64,000 nt of DNA from G963678445 sp963678445 (lineage in GTDB: Bacteria > Hydrogenedentota > Hydrogenedentia > Hydrogenedentales > G963678445). Numbering within the stretch: the stretch's first letter is position 1; every line of letters begins with the position of its first letter. The notes under the pieces are model-generated. The model made no database searches and had not been told where the DNA came from. It saw nothing but the letters and a program-made list of their open reading frames with translations. Made by a program: the position numbers and the translations under genes. The DNA lies in NCBI GenBank assembly GCA_963678445.1, contig OY782877.1:806001-870000 (forward strand), read 5' to 3'. Below, one piece after another: positions 34,708-42,234 of the stretch.

Positions 34708-36747
34708 TTACCCCGTCTCTGCAACATGATTCAACGCGCGCTCACGGCTCTGGACTGCTGTAACGCTTGAAATGTCGGAAACGACGCGCAATGCGCGCGC
34801 CACGCGTGCGGGCATATCTGTATCGGCGCTTTCGAAGACAAAAACAAACCGGCTTTTCCCCTTCTCGGCGGGGGTGTAATTCGCCTGGATAATATCCAGG
34901 TTCATGGGGCGAAGCGTGCCAGTGATATCGGCCAGCACGTTGGGACGCGAACCGATCATAACCTGCATGGTATGTTCATGTACGCCTTCTCCCTCCCACG
35001 AGGTTTCGACAATCCGATGGGGATCGCGCGGAGACTTGGAGAAGTTTTTGCAATCGGCGCGGTGTACGGTAATGCAGCCCGTTTTCGTGACATACCCGAT
35101 AACGGCATGCCCCGGCATGGGATTGCAGCACTTGGCAAACTGCACGACCATCCCTTTGGCGCCTTCGATGCGGATCAACTTCTTACGCGTCGCATCATCC
35201 ACCTCCTGCACCTTGGGTTTAGGGGCAGGCGCAGGACGCGGGGGGGGGGGAACTGGCTGCTTCTCCTTGGCTTCCTGGGATTCGGTAGAAGGTAGTATTT
35301 TAAGCTCACGCAACTGTTGTCGAATACGGGCACGGGCACGCCCGGTAACCACAATATCGAGCCAACCGATATGCGGTGTCTGCGATTTCGAGGTGAGCAC
35401 CTCCACCACATCCCCCGTTTGCAAATGATAGCGCAGCGGCACCATGCGCTCGTTAACGCGTGCACCAATGCAGTGGTGGCCGATGTCAGAGTGGATCATA
35501 TACGCAAAATCGAGCGGCGTGGCACCCGCGGGCAATTCTTTAACCTCGCCTCGGGGAGTAAATACATACGTATGCGTTTCACGGAAATCGCGCCGCATCG
35601 TATCCATGAACTCTTCAGACGGCGAGGCATCCTTCAACCATTCGTACATTTGCCGCAACCAGGACAACTGCTGATCCAGACGTTCGTCCTTCCCCTTCCT
35701 CCCCTCCTTATACGTCCAATGCGCAGCAATACCCTCCTGCGCCGTATGATCCATTTCCTCCGTGCGGATCTGGATCTCCATGGCATGCCCGTTTTCACGC
35801 ATCACCGTGGTATGTATCGATTGATACCGATTCAGCTTGGGCATAGCAATATAATCCTTGAGGCGTCCCGGAATAGGCGTCCAAAGGCGGTGCACCGCAC
35901 CCAATGCATTGTAACAACCCGCCTCGGTTTGCGTGATAATACGCAACCCCTGAATATCCATCACCTCATTGAAATCCTTGCCCTGCTGCACCATCTTGTT
36001 GTAGATGCTATATAGATGCTTGGGACGCCCTATCACCCGCCCGGCCACCTCTGCCGCCATCAATTCCCCTTCCAGGATCGCGATAGTTTCATGCAACTGC
36101 GCTTCCCGCTCGCGACGCTTCATCGCCACATAACGCGATATTTCACGGTATTCCAGCGGCATCAACTGGTGAAATGCATGGTCCTCCAGCTCCCACTTCC
36201 AACGCGAAATACCCAAACGATGCGCCAGCGGTGCATAAATATCCAACGTCTCGCGGGAAATACGTTCCCGCTTTTCCTTGCTCAAATGCTCAATCGTGCG
36301 CATGTTATGCAAACGGTCTGCCAGTTTGATCAATATCACGCGGACATCTTTGGCCGTAGCAACCAACATCTTGCGCACGTTCTGCGCCTGCTTAACCTCA
36401 CGCGGCACCGCATCCTCTGTAAAACTGAGGCTGCTAATCTTGGTGACCCCGTCCACCAGTGCGGCAATTTCCTCTCCAAAAATCTCCGTCAACTCCTCCT
36501 GCGACACCTCCGTATCCTCCAGCACATCATGCAACAACCCGGCAGCACACGTGACCGGGTCCAGCCCCAGACCCGCCAAATTTTGCGCAACACGAATGCT
36601 GTGTACTACATACGGCTCCCCCGACAAACGAAACTGGCCATGATGGGCGTCATTCGCACACCGATACGCCTTGCGCACAATCTCCAACTCCGATTCAGGA
36701 AAGGTCTTCCGCAACTGCTTCAAAAGTTTTGCAAAATTCGTTCTCAT
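34708..36747 (-). CDS. rel: Bifunctional (p)ppGpp synthetase/hydrolase
   Basis: This 679-residue stringent response enzyme of the Rel/SpoT family has an N-terminal HD hydrolase domain with intact metal residues (HSIRVAQNLA, LLHDVLEDT, IKLADRLHNMRT). The synthetase domain follows (RPKHLYSIYNKM, MDIQGLRIITQTEAGCY, RLKDYIAMPKLNRYQSIHTTV), then a TGS domain (VFTPRGEVKELPAGATPLDFAYMIHSDIGHHCIGA). After a Pro-rich linker come a Cys-containing conserved segment (VQFAKCCNPMPG) and a C-terminal ACT domain. Both activities look intact. The linker contains a run of 11 C on the coding strand (35240-35250), an unusually long homopolymer for a coding region. The gene is followed closely by uvrB. Confidence 0.96.
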   Translation of the reverse strand: MRTNFAKLLKQLRKTFPESELEIVRKAYRCANDAHHGQFRLSGEPYVVHSIRVAQNLAGLGLDPVTCAAGLLHDVLEDTEVSQEELTEIFGEEIAALVDGVTKISSLSFTEDAVPREVKQAQNVRKMLVATAKDVRVILIKLADRLHNMRTIEHLSKEKRERISRETLDIYAPLAHRLGISRWKWELEDHAFHQLMPLEYREISRYVAMKRREREAQLHETIAILEGELMAAEVAGRVIGRPKHLYSIYNKMVQQGKDFNEVMDIQGLRIITQTEAGCYNALGAVHRLWTPIPGRLKDYIAMPKLNRYQSIHTTVMRENGHAMEIQIRTEEMDHTAQEGIAAHWTYKEGRKGKDERLDQQLSWLRQMYEWLKDASPSEEFMDTMRRDFRETHTYVFTPRGEVKELPAGATPLDFAYMIHSDIGHHCIGARVNERMVPLRYHLQTGDVVEVLTSKSQTPHIGWLDIVVTGRARARIRQQLRELKILPSTESQEAKEKQPVPPPPRPAPAPKPKVQEVDDATRKKLIRIEGAKGMVVQFAKCCNPMPGHAVIGYVTKTGCITVHRADCKNFSKSPRDPHRIVETSWEGEGVHEHTMQVMIGSRPNVLADITGTLRPMNLDIIQANYTPAEKGKSRFVFVFESADTDMPARVARALRVVSDISSVTAVQSRERALNHVAETG

Positions 36748-36851
36748 ACCGCCCTGTCACCCTCCGCGTTCCCCGAATACATCCCGGGAAAACACGCATT
36801 GTTGTAATTGGAACCTGCTTGTTCCTTTATTCAATCATTGTACCCTGTTGC

Positions 36852-36945
36852 TGCCTAACCTTCCAAAACTTGTCATGGAAAACGAAACTTTATTTTTATC
36901 AGGAACGGCAAGGACCCTATTCACTGGCTGTGACCTGGACCGCTA
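36852..36945 (-). repeat. Dispersed intergenic repeat, copy 6
   Basis: On the minus strand this copy reads GCGGTCCAGGTCACAGCCAG, then TAGGGTCCTTGCCGTTCCTGA, AAAGTTTCGTTTT, a CCATGACAAGTTTTGG box and a GGCAGC end. It lacks the GGCCACACCC block but keeps the order of the other segments. It lies between rel and the MaoC-like gene. Confidence 0.7.
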
Positions 36946-37055
36946 ACGGTCTAAGCGACACGGTTTTCCTCCTTTTTGTCCACATGCTATACTTGTCTTC
37001 CTGTTGTCCATGTGCAGCGAGCGCCGCCTACAGAAATAATGAAACGAGATGCGGC

Positions 37056-37163
37056 ATGTACGAGTCCAAAATGGTGACTGGATACAAAAAACAGCAGGGG
37101 CATGTAACCCATAAACGCTATGGAAACGTCGTGCGTATAGACGACGTGGAAGCGGTGAACTAA
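37056..37163 (+). CDS. Possible 35-residue small protein upstream of the MaoC-like gene
   Basis: An ATG at 37056 opens a 35-codon frame ending at TAA 37163. It encodes a hydrophilic peptide (MYESKMVTGYKKQQ... VVRIDDVEAVN) and lies 19 bp before the MaoC-like start. The ribosome binding site is weak (a GAGATG just upstream). It could be a small protein, a leader peptide or chance. The even charge pattern and close spacing are the only support. Confidence 0.25.
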   Translation: MYESKMVTGYKKQQGHVTHKRYGNVVRIDDVEAVN

Positions 37164-37182
37164 AATTTTTAAGGAAAGAGTC

Positions 37183-38091
37183 ATGGCCGAACAATTCACA
37201 TTAGAATATGCAGCACCGCCAGCCTTTGGCGGACTGTACCGAAGCATTTTTCTTACCTTGGTCCTGCGTCGCAAAGGCGTGAAGCCCGGCGAGGCGTTAC
37301 CCGCCGCCACCAGTAGTGTGGCATCCATGCAGGCCGACCCGCAACGCTTGCAGGCCTATAATGAAGCTTGCGCCTTTCCTGAGGGCGACTATATGCCCAT
37401 CACCTATCCCTTCGTACTTTCTATGCCGTTACAGATGGGCATCTTTGCCGACAAACGCTTCCCCCTTTCCGCTGTAGGCTTTGTGCACACCCGCCAGCAC
37501 ATCCTGCAACATCGGCCACTCAAAAACGATGAGCCGTTCTCTTGCACCTGCGCCATTGCAGGACAACGCGTGGTCAAGGCAGGGCTTGAGTTCGACGTTG
37601 TCACTGAAATCGAAGCGCAAGGCGCGTTGGCTTGGGAAGGCATCAGTACGTATCTGGTGCGGGGCAAAAAATGGGGAAAACCTGGGGAACCCGCTGCATT
37701 GGCGCAAATGCCGGATCTGACGGAGGGCGCTGATATTGAAGACTGGCGCGTTGATGCAGACATGGGGCGGCGTTACGCGAAAATCACTGGCGACTACAAC
37801 CCCATCCACGTATCCAAGTTTATGGCGAAGGTTTTCGGTTTCAAACGCGACATCGTGCATGGCGCATGGACCATGGCCCGTTGCATGGCGGCCTTGCCTC
37901 CGCTGGAAGGCGAAGGCATTGAGCGCATTGATATGGCGTTTAAAGGCCCTGTCTTCATGGGCAGTTCGGTCAAACTGAAAGGGGCATTGGATACCACCGA
38001 ACAACGTTTCGACCTGTTCTGCGGCAAGAATCCCCGGCCTGTCCTGCAAGGACGCCACACCTTGGAAACCAATCAAAGCCGCCTGTTCTAG
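37183..38091 (+). CDS. MaoC-like hot-dog-fold dehydratase/hydratase
   Basis: This 302-residue protein appears to be a double hot-dog enzyme. The C-terminal half carries the hydratase 2 motif in YAKITGDYNPIHVSKFMAKVFGFKRDIVHGAWTMARCM, where the Asp and His are the catalytic pair of (R)-enoyl-CoA hydratases. The N-terminal half (ITYPFVLSMPLQMGIFADKRFPLSAVGFVHTRQHILQHRPL) matches the non-catalytic partner domain. Homologues act in fatty-acid or polyhydroxyalkanoate metabolism or as acyl dehydratases. The gene stands alone with a hairpin terminator about 80 bp downstream and AAGGAAAGAG before the ATG. Substrate chain length and true pathway are unknown. Confidence 0.88.
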   Translation: MAEQFTLEYAAPPAFGGLYRSIFLTLVLRRKGVKPGEALPAATSSVASMQADPQRLQAYNEACAFPEGDYMPITYPFVLSMPLQMGIFADKRFPLSAVGFVHTRQHILQHRPLKNDEPFSCTCAIAGQRVVKAGLEFDVVTEIEAQGALAWEGISTYLVRGKKWGKPGEPAALAQMPDLTEGADIEDWRVDADMGRRYAKITGDYNPIHVSKFMAKVFGFKRDIVHGAWTMARCMAALPPLEGEGIERIDMAFKGPVFMGSSVKLKGALDTTEQRFDLFCGKNPRPVLQGRHTLETNQSRLF

Positions 38092-38171
38092 GGAAAGGAA
38101 AAACAATCCTTAAAAGGGTCGCATACAAAATTCACATCGATTTTGCAGCCGCTTGACACTATTTTTCGATA

Positions 38172-38212
38172 GGCCGGGGAAGCTACTGACGCATACGGAA
38201 GCTTCCCCGGCC
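38172..38212 (+). terminator. Hairpin terminator after the MaoC-like gene
   Basis: The perfect 13-bp arms GGCCGGGGAAGCT and AGCTTCCCCGGCC enclose a 15-base loop. A weak T-rich stretch (TGTGTGTTTT) follows. The strong stem and its place after the gene support termination, although the T-run is imperfect. Confidence 0.6.
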
Positions 38213-38290
38213 TGTGTGTTTTAAAGCACAGTCAACTATACTGCGGCAAAAATACTTTGTTCCTTTGCAGCAAATTTGCTATGTTGATTT

Positions 38291-38325
38291 CAGGACGCTT
38301 TGGCTTGTTCTACACGCCAAAGCCT
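38291..38325 (+). promoter_or_regulatory. Leader hairpin upstream of the aminotransferase gene
   Basis: CTTTGGC and GCCAAAG pair around an 11-base loop, extended by CAGG and CCTG outside a small bulge. It lies about 60 bp before the aminotransferase start, in a leader that also has CTGCGGCAAA...TTTGCAG. It may be a regulatory mRNA structure; no known riboswitch class was recognised. Confidence 0.35.
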
Positions 38326-38385
38326 GAAACTGAAGTAATTAACGCATAACAATGCGTGCAAAGCAGTATTGTTGGAGATATTCGC

Positions 38386-39522
38386 ATGAAAGTGCCCCTG
38401 TTAGATTTGCGTCCGCAGCTTGCCGAAATAGAAGCGGAACTCAAAGCAGCCGTCAATAAAGTCATTGACTCCACCCACTATATTCTGGGCCCTGAAGTAG
38501 TGGCTTTCGAAAAAGCAGTGGCGCAATATGTCGGGGCAAAACATGCGATCGGCGTTTCTTCCGGCACCGACGCCCTCTTAATCTCCCTGATGGCGCTGGA
38601 AGTAGGCCCGGGCGACCTGGTGCTGACAACCCCCTATTCCTTCTTCGCCACCGCTGGCGCTATCGTCCGTGTTGGTGCACGCCCCGTTTTCGTGGATATC
38701 GACCCCGAAAGCTATACGATGGATCCCGAGGCGTTACATGCCTGGTTCGACGCACACCCCAAGGATATCGAACGCGTTAAGGCTATTATCCCCGTGCATT
38801 TGTATGGACAGTGCGCCGATATGAACCCCATTCGCGTACTCGCACGGCGTCATGACATTCCCGTAGTAGAAGACGCGGCACAGGCACTGGGCGCATCGTA
38901 TCCCGCTGGCGCAACGCTGGAAAAGGCAGGCGCGATGGGTACAACAGGGTGCTTTTCCTTCTTCCCCAGCAAAAACCTGGGTTGCATCGGCGACGGCGGC
39001 ATGGTAACTACCAATGACGCTGCCTTGGCGGAACGCATTGCGTTGTTACGCAACCACGGCGCACATCCCAAATATTATCACAGCATGATCGGCGGTAATT
39101 TCCGGCTCGATGCAATACAGGCCGCTGTACTGAACGTCAAATTACCCTATCTGGACGTCTGGAATACCATGCGCCGGGATCGTGCACTCCGCTACGATGA
39201 ATATCTAAGCGAAAGCACGGTTCGAATTCCCACGGCGGTATACGGTGCAGAATCGCACATCTACAACCAGTACATCATCTCCGTACCGGAAGCACGTGAT
39301 GATCTTCGCGCATTTTTAAATAACAAGGGCATCGGACACGAGGTATATTATCCTGTACCCTTCCATTTACAGGCCTGTTTTGCGGACTTGGGCTATAAAA
39401 AGGGCGATTTCCCCCATTCGGAATACGCAGCAGAGCATACCGTGGCCCTGCCTGTATTTCCGGAACTGAGCGACGCCATGCAGGATTATGTAATTTCAAA
39501 AATTAAAAAATTCTACGCCTGA
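38386..39522 (+). CDS. DegT/DnrJ/EryC1-family nucleotide-sugar aminotransferase
   Basis: This 378-residue PLP enzyme is predicted to transfer an amino group from glutamate to a keto sugar nucleotide. The N-terminus VPLLDLRPQL is typical. SSGTDALLISLMAL binds PLP phosphate, VVEDAAQALGA holds the PLP-ring Asp, and CFSFFPSKNLGCIGDGGMV contains the Schiff-base lysine. The frame opens at 38356, but the ATG at 38386 has GGAG upstream and is the standard start. The next gene fuses a Gfo/Idh/MocA dehydrogenase to a left-handed beta-helix acetyltransferase. Together they resemble the WbpB/WbpE/WbpD (WlbA/B/C-type) steps that make a 3-acetamido sugar such as UDP-GlcNAc3NAcA. The exact sugar is inferred. 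Confidence 0.9.
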   Translation: MKVPLLDLRPQLAEIEAELKAAVNKVIDSTHYILGPEVVAFEKAVAQYVGAKHAIGVSSGTDALLISLMALEVGPGDLVLTTPYSFFATAGAIVRVGARPVFVDIDPESYTMDPEALHAWFDAHPKDIERVKAIIPVHLYGQCADMNPIRVLARRHDIPVVEDAAQALGASYPAGATLEKAGAMGTTGCFSFFPSKNLGCIGDGGMVTTNDAALAERIALLRNHGAHPKYYHSMIGGNFRLDAIQAAVLNVKLPYLDVWNTMRRDRALRYDEYLSESTVRIPTAVYGAESHIYNQYIISVPEARDDLRAFLNNKGIGHEVYYPVPFHLQACFADLGYKKGDFPHSEYAAEHTVALPVFPELSDAMQDYVISKIKKFYA

Positions 39523-39620
39523 GGCGGTGGCCAGACGGTCCAGCGACCGGTGGCAATATTTATGGTCCTTGACGTGGGTGACCACCGTGAGGCCAACTTA
39601 ACATAGCCGTTTTTCTTTGC
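39523..39620 (+). repeat. Dispersed intergenic repeat, copy 7, starting at a stop codon
   Basis: The repeat begins immediately after the TGA of the aminotransferase gene: GGCGGTGGCC, then ACGGTCCAGCGACCGGTGGC, the core ATTTATGGTCCTTGACGTGG and a CGTTTTTCTTTGCTTCTTT segment. The second half resembles the variant found in the 51.4-51.9 kb array rather than copy 2. Confidence 0.7.
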
Positions 39621-39632
39621 TTCTTTAAGGCT

Positions 39633-39800
39633 CGTTACCAAGTTGAGCTTGGTAACGTTGAAGGCTGTTGCCAAATAGTACGAAGCAAAGCTTCGGAGAC
39701 AATTGCGTTACGAAGTGCAACTTCGTAACAAGGGAAAAGCGAAGCTAACGTATATATTCGTTTTTCTTTTCTTCTTTCTTTTTTCGTAAAAGGAAAGAAG
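39633..39800 (+). repeat. Cluster of four palindromes between two repeat copies
   Basis: CGTTACCAAG/CTTGGTAACG (39633-39657), CGAAGC/GCTTCG (39681-39695), GTTACGAAG/CTTCGTAAC (39707-39729) and CTTCTTTC/GAAAGAAG (39771-39800) are each perfect inverted repeats. Three of these (the first, second and fourth) recur near-identically at 51454, 51489 and 51927. The cluster occupies most of the gap between the aminotransferase and the fused sugar gene. Confidence 0.75.
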
Positions 39801-39818
39801 AAAAACTATGGGACGCTG

Positions 39819-39848
39819 AGGCGGTCCAGCGACCACAATGTGGGAACA
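39819..39848 (+). repeat. Dispersed intergenic repeat, copy 8 (head only)
   Basis: Only the first part is present, AGGCGGTCCAGCGACCACAA followed by TGTGGGAACATAGG, ending at the ribosome binding region of the fused sugar gene. GGAGAGGG-like purines just after it precede the ATG at 39861. Confidence 0.6.
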
Positions 39849-39860
39849 TAGGGAGAGGGT

Positions 39861-41516
39861 ATGTCTACACCCGGTTCTATGGACAAACTGACGCCGGTGG
39901 AACCCGTCGCGCAGAAGTGGCGTGTGGATACGCCTGATCTGGAAAAGCGCGGCTGGCGTGTCTGCGTGGTGGGCGCAGGACGTTGGGGGCGTGGCCATGT
40001 GCAGGCGTTGCAGGAGTTGGGCTATCTGGAGGGCATTGTAGAACCCGACGCGGTCACCCGTGCAGAGCTGACGCGCCTGCACCCCAGCGTGCAGCTCTTT
40101 GCCACGCTGGATGACGCCCTTGTGGAAGATTTTGACGGTTTTACTGTCGCCACGCCTGCGGAAACGCACTATAACATAGGGCGTCGTCTGCTTTCCCGCA
40201 AAAAGCATGTACTGATCGAAACGCCACTTGCCTTGACCTCCGAGGAGGCGCTGCATCTCAAAACCCTCGCGGAACAACATCATGTGCATCTCATGGCGGG
40301 GCACACACTCCTCTTTCACCCGGCTATACAGCGTATAACCACGCTCATCGATAAGGGGACTATCGGGCCGCTGCAATACATGCATAGCCACCGTATTGCC
40401 CCCGAGGCGCAACGTCCTGGTAAACATGGGCTCTGGGGGTTTTCCCCGAATGATCTCGCTGTGTTCCAATTCTTAATCGGACGTTATCCCAGCACGGTGA
40501 TGGGGCATGGCGGTGCTCCGGGAAGACCGGGAGAGTATAACACCACGGTTACGATGCTCACCTATCCCAACGGGGTCATGGCGCACAGCTTTGTCAGCTG
40601 GCTCCACCCTGTCCGTAGTCATCGCCTCGTAGTTGTTGGCGTAAAGGGCATGCTGCTTTACGATGAGGCTGTTACGGGCGGCAAGGTTTTCTTTTACGAG
40701 AAAAGCTTAAACTGGATCAGCGGCGAGCCTATCCCGGAAGAAGAACCTACGGCGGTATTTCCCTGCGCCGACACACCTTCGCTGGTTGCCGAGTTGCAGT
40801 ACTTTGTCGAACATTTCGACGCCAGAACGTCCCCCTCGGTCAACAACCCCCAAAGCGCTGTCGATGTCCTGGAGATCATTGAAAGCGCTGCTCGCTGTGA
40901 AACGAAAAATAGCGCCTATAATGGAAAACAACGGCAGGAGACGACCTATCAGACGCAAACCACCAGCATTGTTGAACCGGGTGCGTCCATAGGCGAACAC
41001 ACCCAAATCGGACACTTTTCGCATATCCAGGCCCATGCCCAAATTGGTGCGAAATGCACACTCGGCCAAAATGTTCACATCGGCGAACACGTCCAGATCG
41101 GTAATCACGTCAAAATACAAGACAATGTCACCCTGTTTGAAGGGGTCGAGCTGGAAGATTACGTCTATTGCGGCCCTTCCATGGTCTTTACCAACGTCAT
41201 ACGGCCTCGCAGCAAACACCCTCGCCGCGGACGGGGTATGTATGAAAAAACGCTCGTCCGCACGGGCGCTTCTATCAGTGCCAACGCTACCATTCTGTGC
41301 GGCATCACCATTGGCCGCTACGCCATGGTCGGCGTTGGCGCGGTTGTAACCACGGATGTGAGCGATTACGCGCTGATGATGGGCGCACCTGCGCAACGTG
41401 TCGGTTGGGTATGTGAGTGCGGCGAAGTGCTCGCCGACTCCGACGACAAGGCGGTCTGCCGTCAATGCGGTCTGCACTATCAGTGCAAAAACGGACAGCT
41501 CTTCCCTGTCGAATAG
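39861..41516 (+). CDS. Fused Gfo/Idh/MocA dehydrogenase, LbH acetyltransferase and zinc ribbon
   Basis: This 551-residue protein joins two enzymes normally encoded separately. Residues 30-355 form an NAD-dependent sugar dehydrogenase with CVVGAGRWGRGHVQAL as dinucleotide motif, then ATPAETHYNIGRRLLSRKKHVLIETPLAL, where the catalytic Lys-Pro motif reads ETP rather than EKP. Residues 370-515 form a left-handed beta-helix of hexapeptide repeats (VEPGASIGEHTQIGHFSHIQ, VHIGEHVQIG) with PRSKHPRRG, typical of WlbB/WbpD acetyltransferases. The last 35 residues form a zinc ribbon (CECGEVL...CRQCG). With the upstream aminotransferase this gives dehydrogenation, transamination and acetylation of a UDP-sugar uronate. 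The missing Lys of the EKP motif is worth checking. Confidence 0.9.
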   Translation: MSTPGSMDKLTPVEPVAQKWRVDTPDLEKRGWRVCVVGAGRWGRGHVQALQELGYLEGIVEPDAVTRAELTRLHPSVQLFATLDDALVEDFDGFTVATPAETHYNIGRRLLSRKKHVLIETPLALTSEEALHLKTLAEQHHVHLMAGHTLLFHPAIQRITTLIDKGTIGPLQYMHSHRIAPEAQRPGKHGLWGFSPNDLAVFQFLIGRYPSTVMGHGGAPGRPGEYNTTVTMLTYPNGVMAHSFVSWLHPVRSHRLVVVGVKGMLLYDEAVTGGKVFFYEKSLNWISGEPIPEEEPTAVFPCADTPSLVAELQYFVEHFDARTSPSVNNPQSAVDVLEIIESAARCETKNSAYNGKQRQETTYQTQTTSIVEPGASIGEHTQIGHFSHIQAHAQIGAKCTLGQNVHIGEHVQIGNHVKIQDNVTLFEGVELEDYVYCGPSMVFTNVIRPRSKHPRRGRGMYEKTLVRTGASISANATILCGITIGRYAMVGVGAVVTTDVSDYALMMGAPAQRVGWVCECGEVLADSDDKAVCRQCGLHYQCKNGQLFPVE

Positions 41517-41574
41517 AAGAGACACCGCCCCGTATATACCCGCGTTTTCTGTCTACCGCAACGCGCCTTCTATA

Positions 41575-42072
41575 TCATTCACGCGGAGCCCCGCTGGCAA
41601 TATTTTTACTCCGTTCAATCGATTGCAGCGCCAGGTAATTCTCGCCAAACTTGTCCATATTATCAAGCTCGGTATCATACTGGTCATAATGGCGTTCTTC
41701 ATCCACCACCAGATCCTCAAAGAGCTTCTTGGAAACCGAATCTGCATGCGCGGCACACTCATTGGCAAACTGGTTATAGTCCACAATGCTTTTTTCTTCC
41801 AGCTTCACGCTGAGCTGCAACATTTCTTCCACATCGTGAAGTTTTTTCACCTCCGACGACGCCGCCATCTCTACTTCTCCCTTGAGGAAAAGGATACGCT
41901 CTGCCAAACGCTCAATGTGCAACATTTCCTCAATCGCAGTCCGCTTAAACAAGCCGGCCAGCAAATCATATCCCTGATCGTCACAATGAAAATGGAAATA
42001 CATGTACTGATGCACCGTCATCAACTCATCCGCGACTGCCCTATTCAACAGGATCACACTTTCTTTGTACAT
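41575..42072 (-). CDS. Bacterioferritin-like ferritin
   Basis: This 165-residue four-helix-bundle protein is predicted to store or detoxify iron. Diiron ligands are visible in all four helices: Glu16 in VADELMTVHQY, Glu49 and His52 in IEEMLHIERLAERILFLKGE, a Glu in the third helix (KLEEKSIVDYN), and Glu/His in VVDEERHYDQYD. The Met after Glu49 stands where bacterioferritins coordinate haem between subunits, so haem binding is possible. The length is typical. It is a single gene on the minus strand, facing the fused sugar gene on one side and following comEC on the other. No Fur-like site was identified. Confidence 0.92.
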   Translation of the reverse strand: MYKESVILLNRAVADELMTVHQYMYFHFHCDDQGYDLLAGLFKRTAIEEMLHIERLAERILFLKGEVEMAASSEVKKLHDVEEMLQLSVKLEEKSIVDYNQFANECAAHADSVSKKLFEDLVVDEERHYDQYDTELDNMDKFGENYLALQSIERSKNIASGAPRE

Positions 42073-42234
42073 GGTCGCCCTCCTGTTACAAGGGAAAAGG
42101 ATAGACTTCCCCTGTCCCCCTTCTTATGCCTTAGACAACATATCGTTTCAGAAAAGAATAACAAACTGCCTGTTTATGGTTATAGAACAGCGCATTTCTG
42201 TTGTCAAGTGCTTTGCGATTCAACGTCCGGGGGG

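Larger units (their letters stand above)
36748..37182. other. Intergenic gap between rel and the MaoC-like gene
   Basis: This gap of about 435 bp between divergent genes contains one minus-strand copy of the dispersed repeat (36852-36945) and a possible 35-codon frame (37056-37163). An AAGGAAAG ribosome binding site precedes the MaoC-like start. No clear promoter pair, terminator or RNA gene was recognised. Confidence 0.5.

Noticed and set aside
36016..36807. A 263-codon plus-strand frame opposite the start of rel
   Set aside because: It is a shadow of the rel reading frame, which is intact and conserved; the antisense product is low in recognisable structure.
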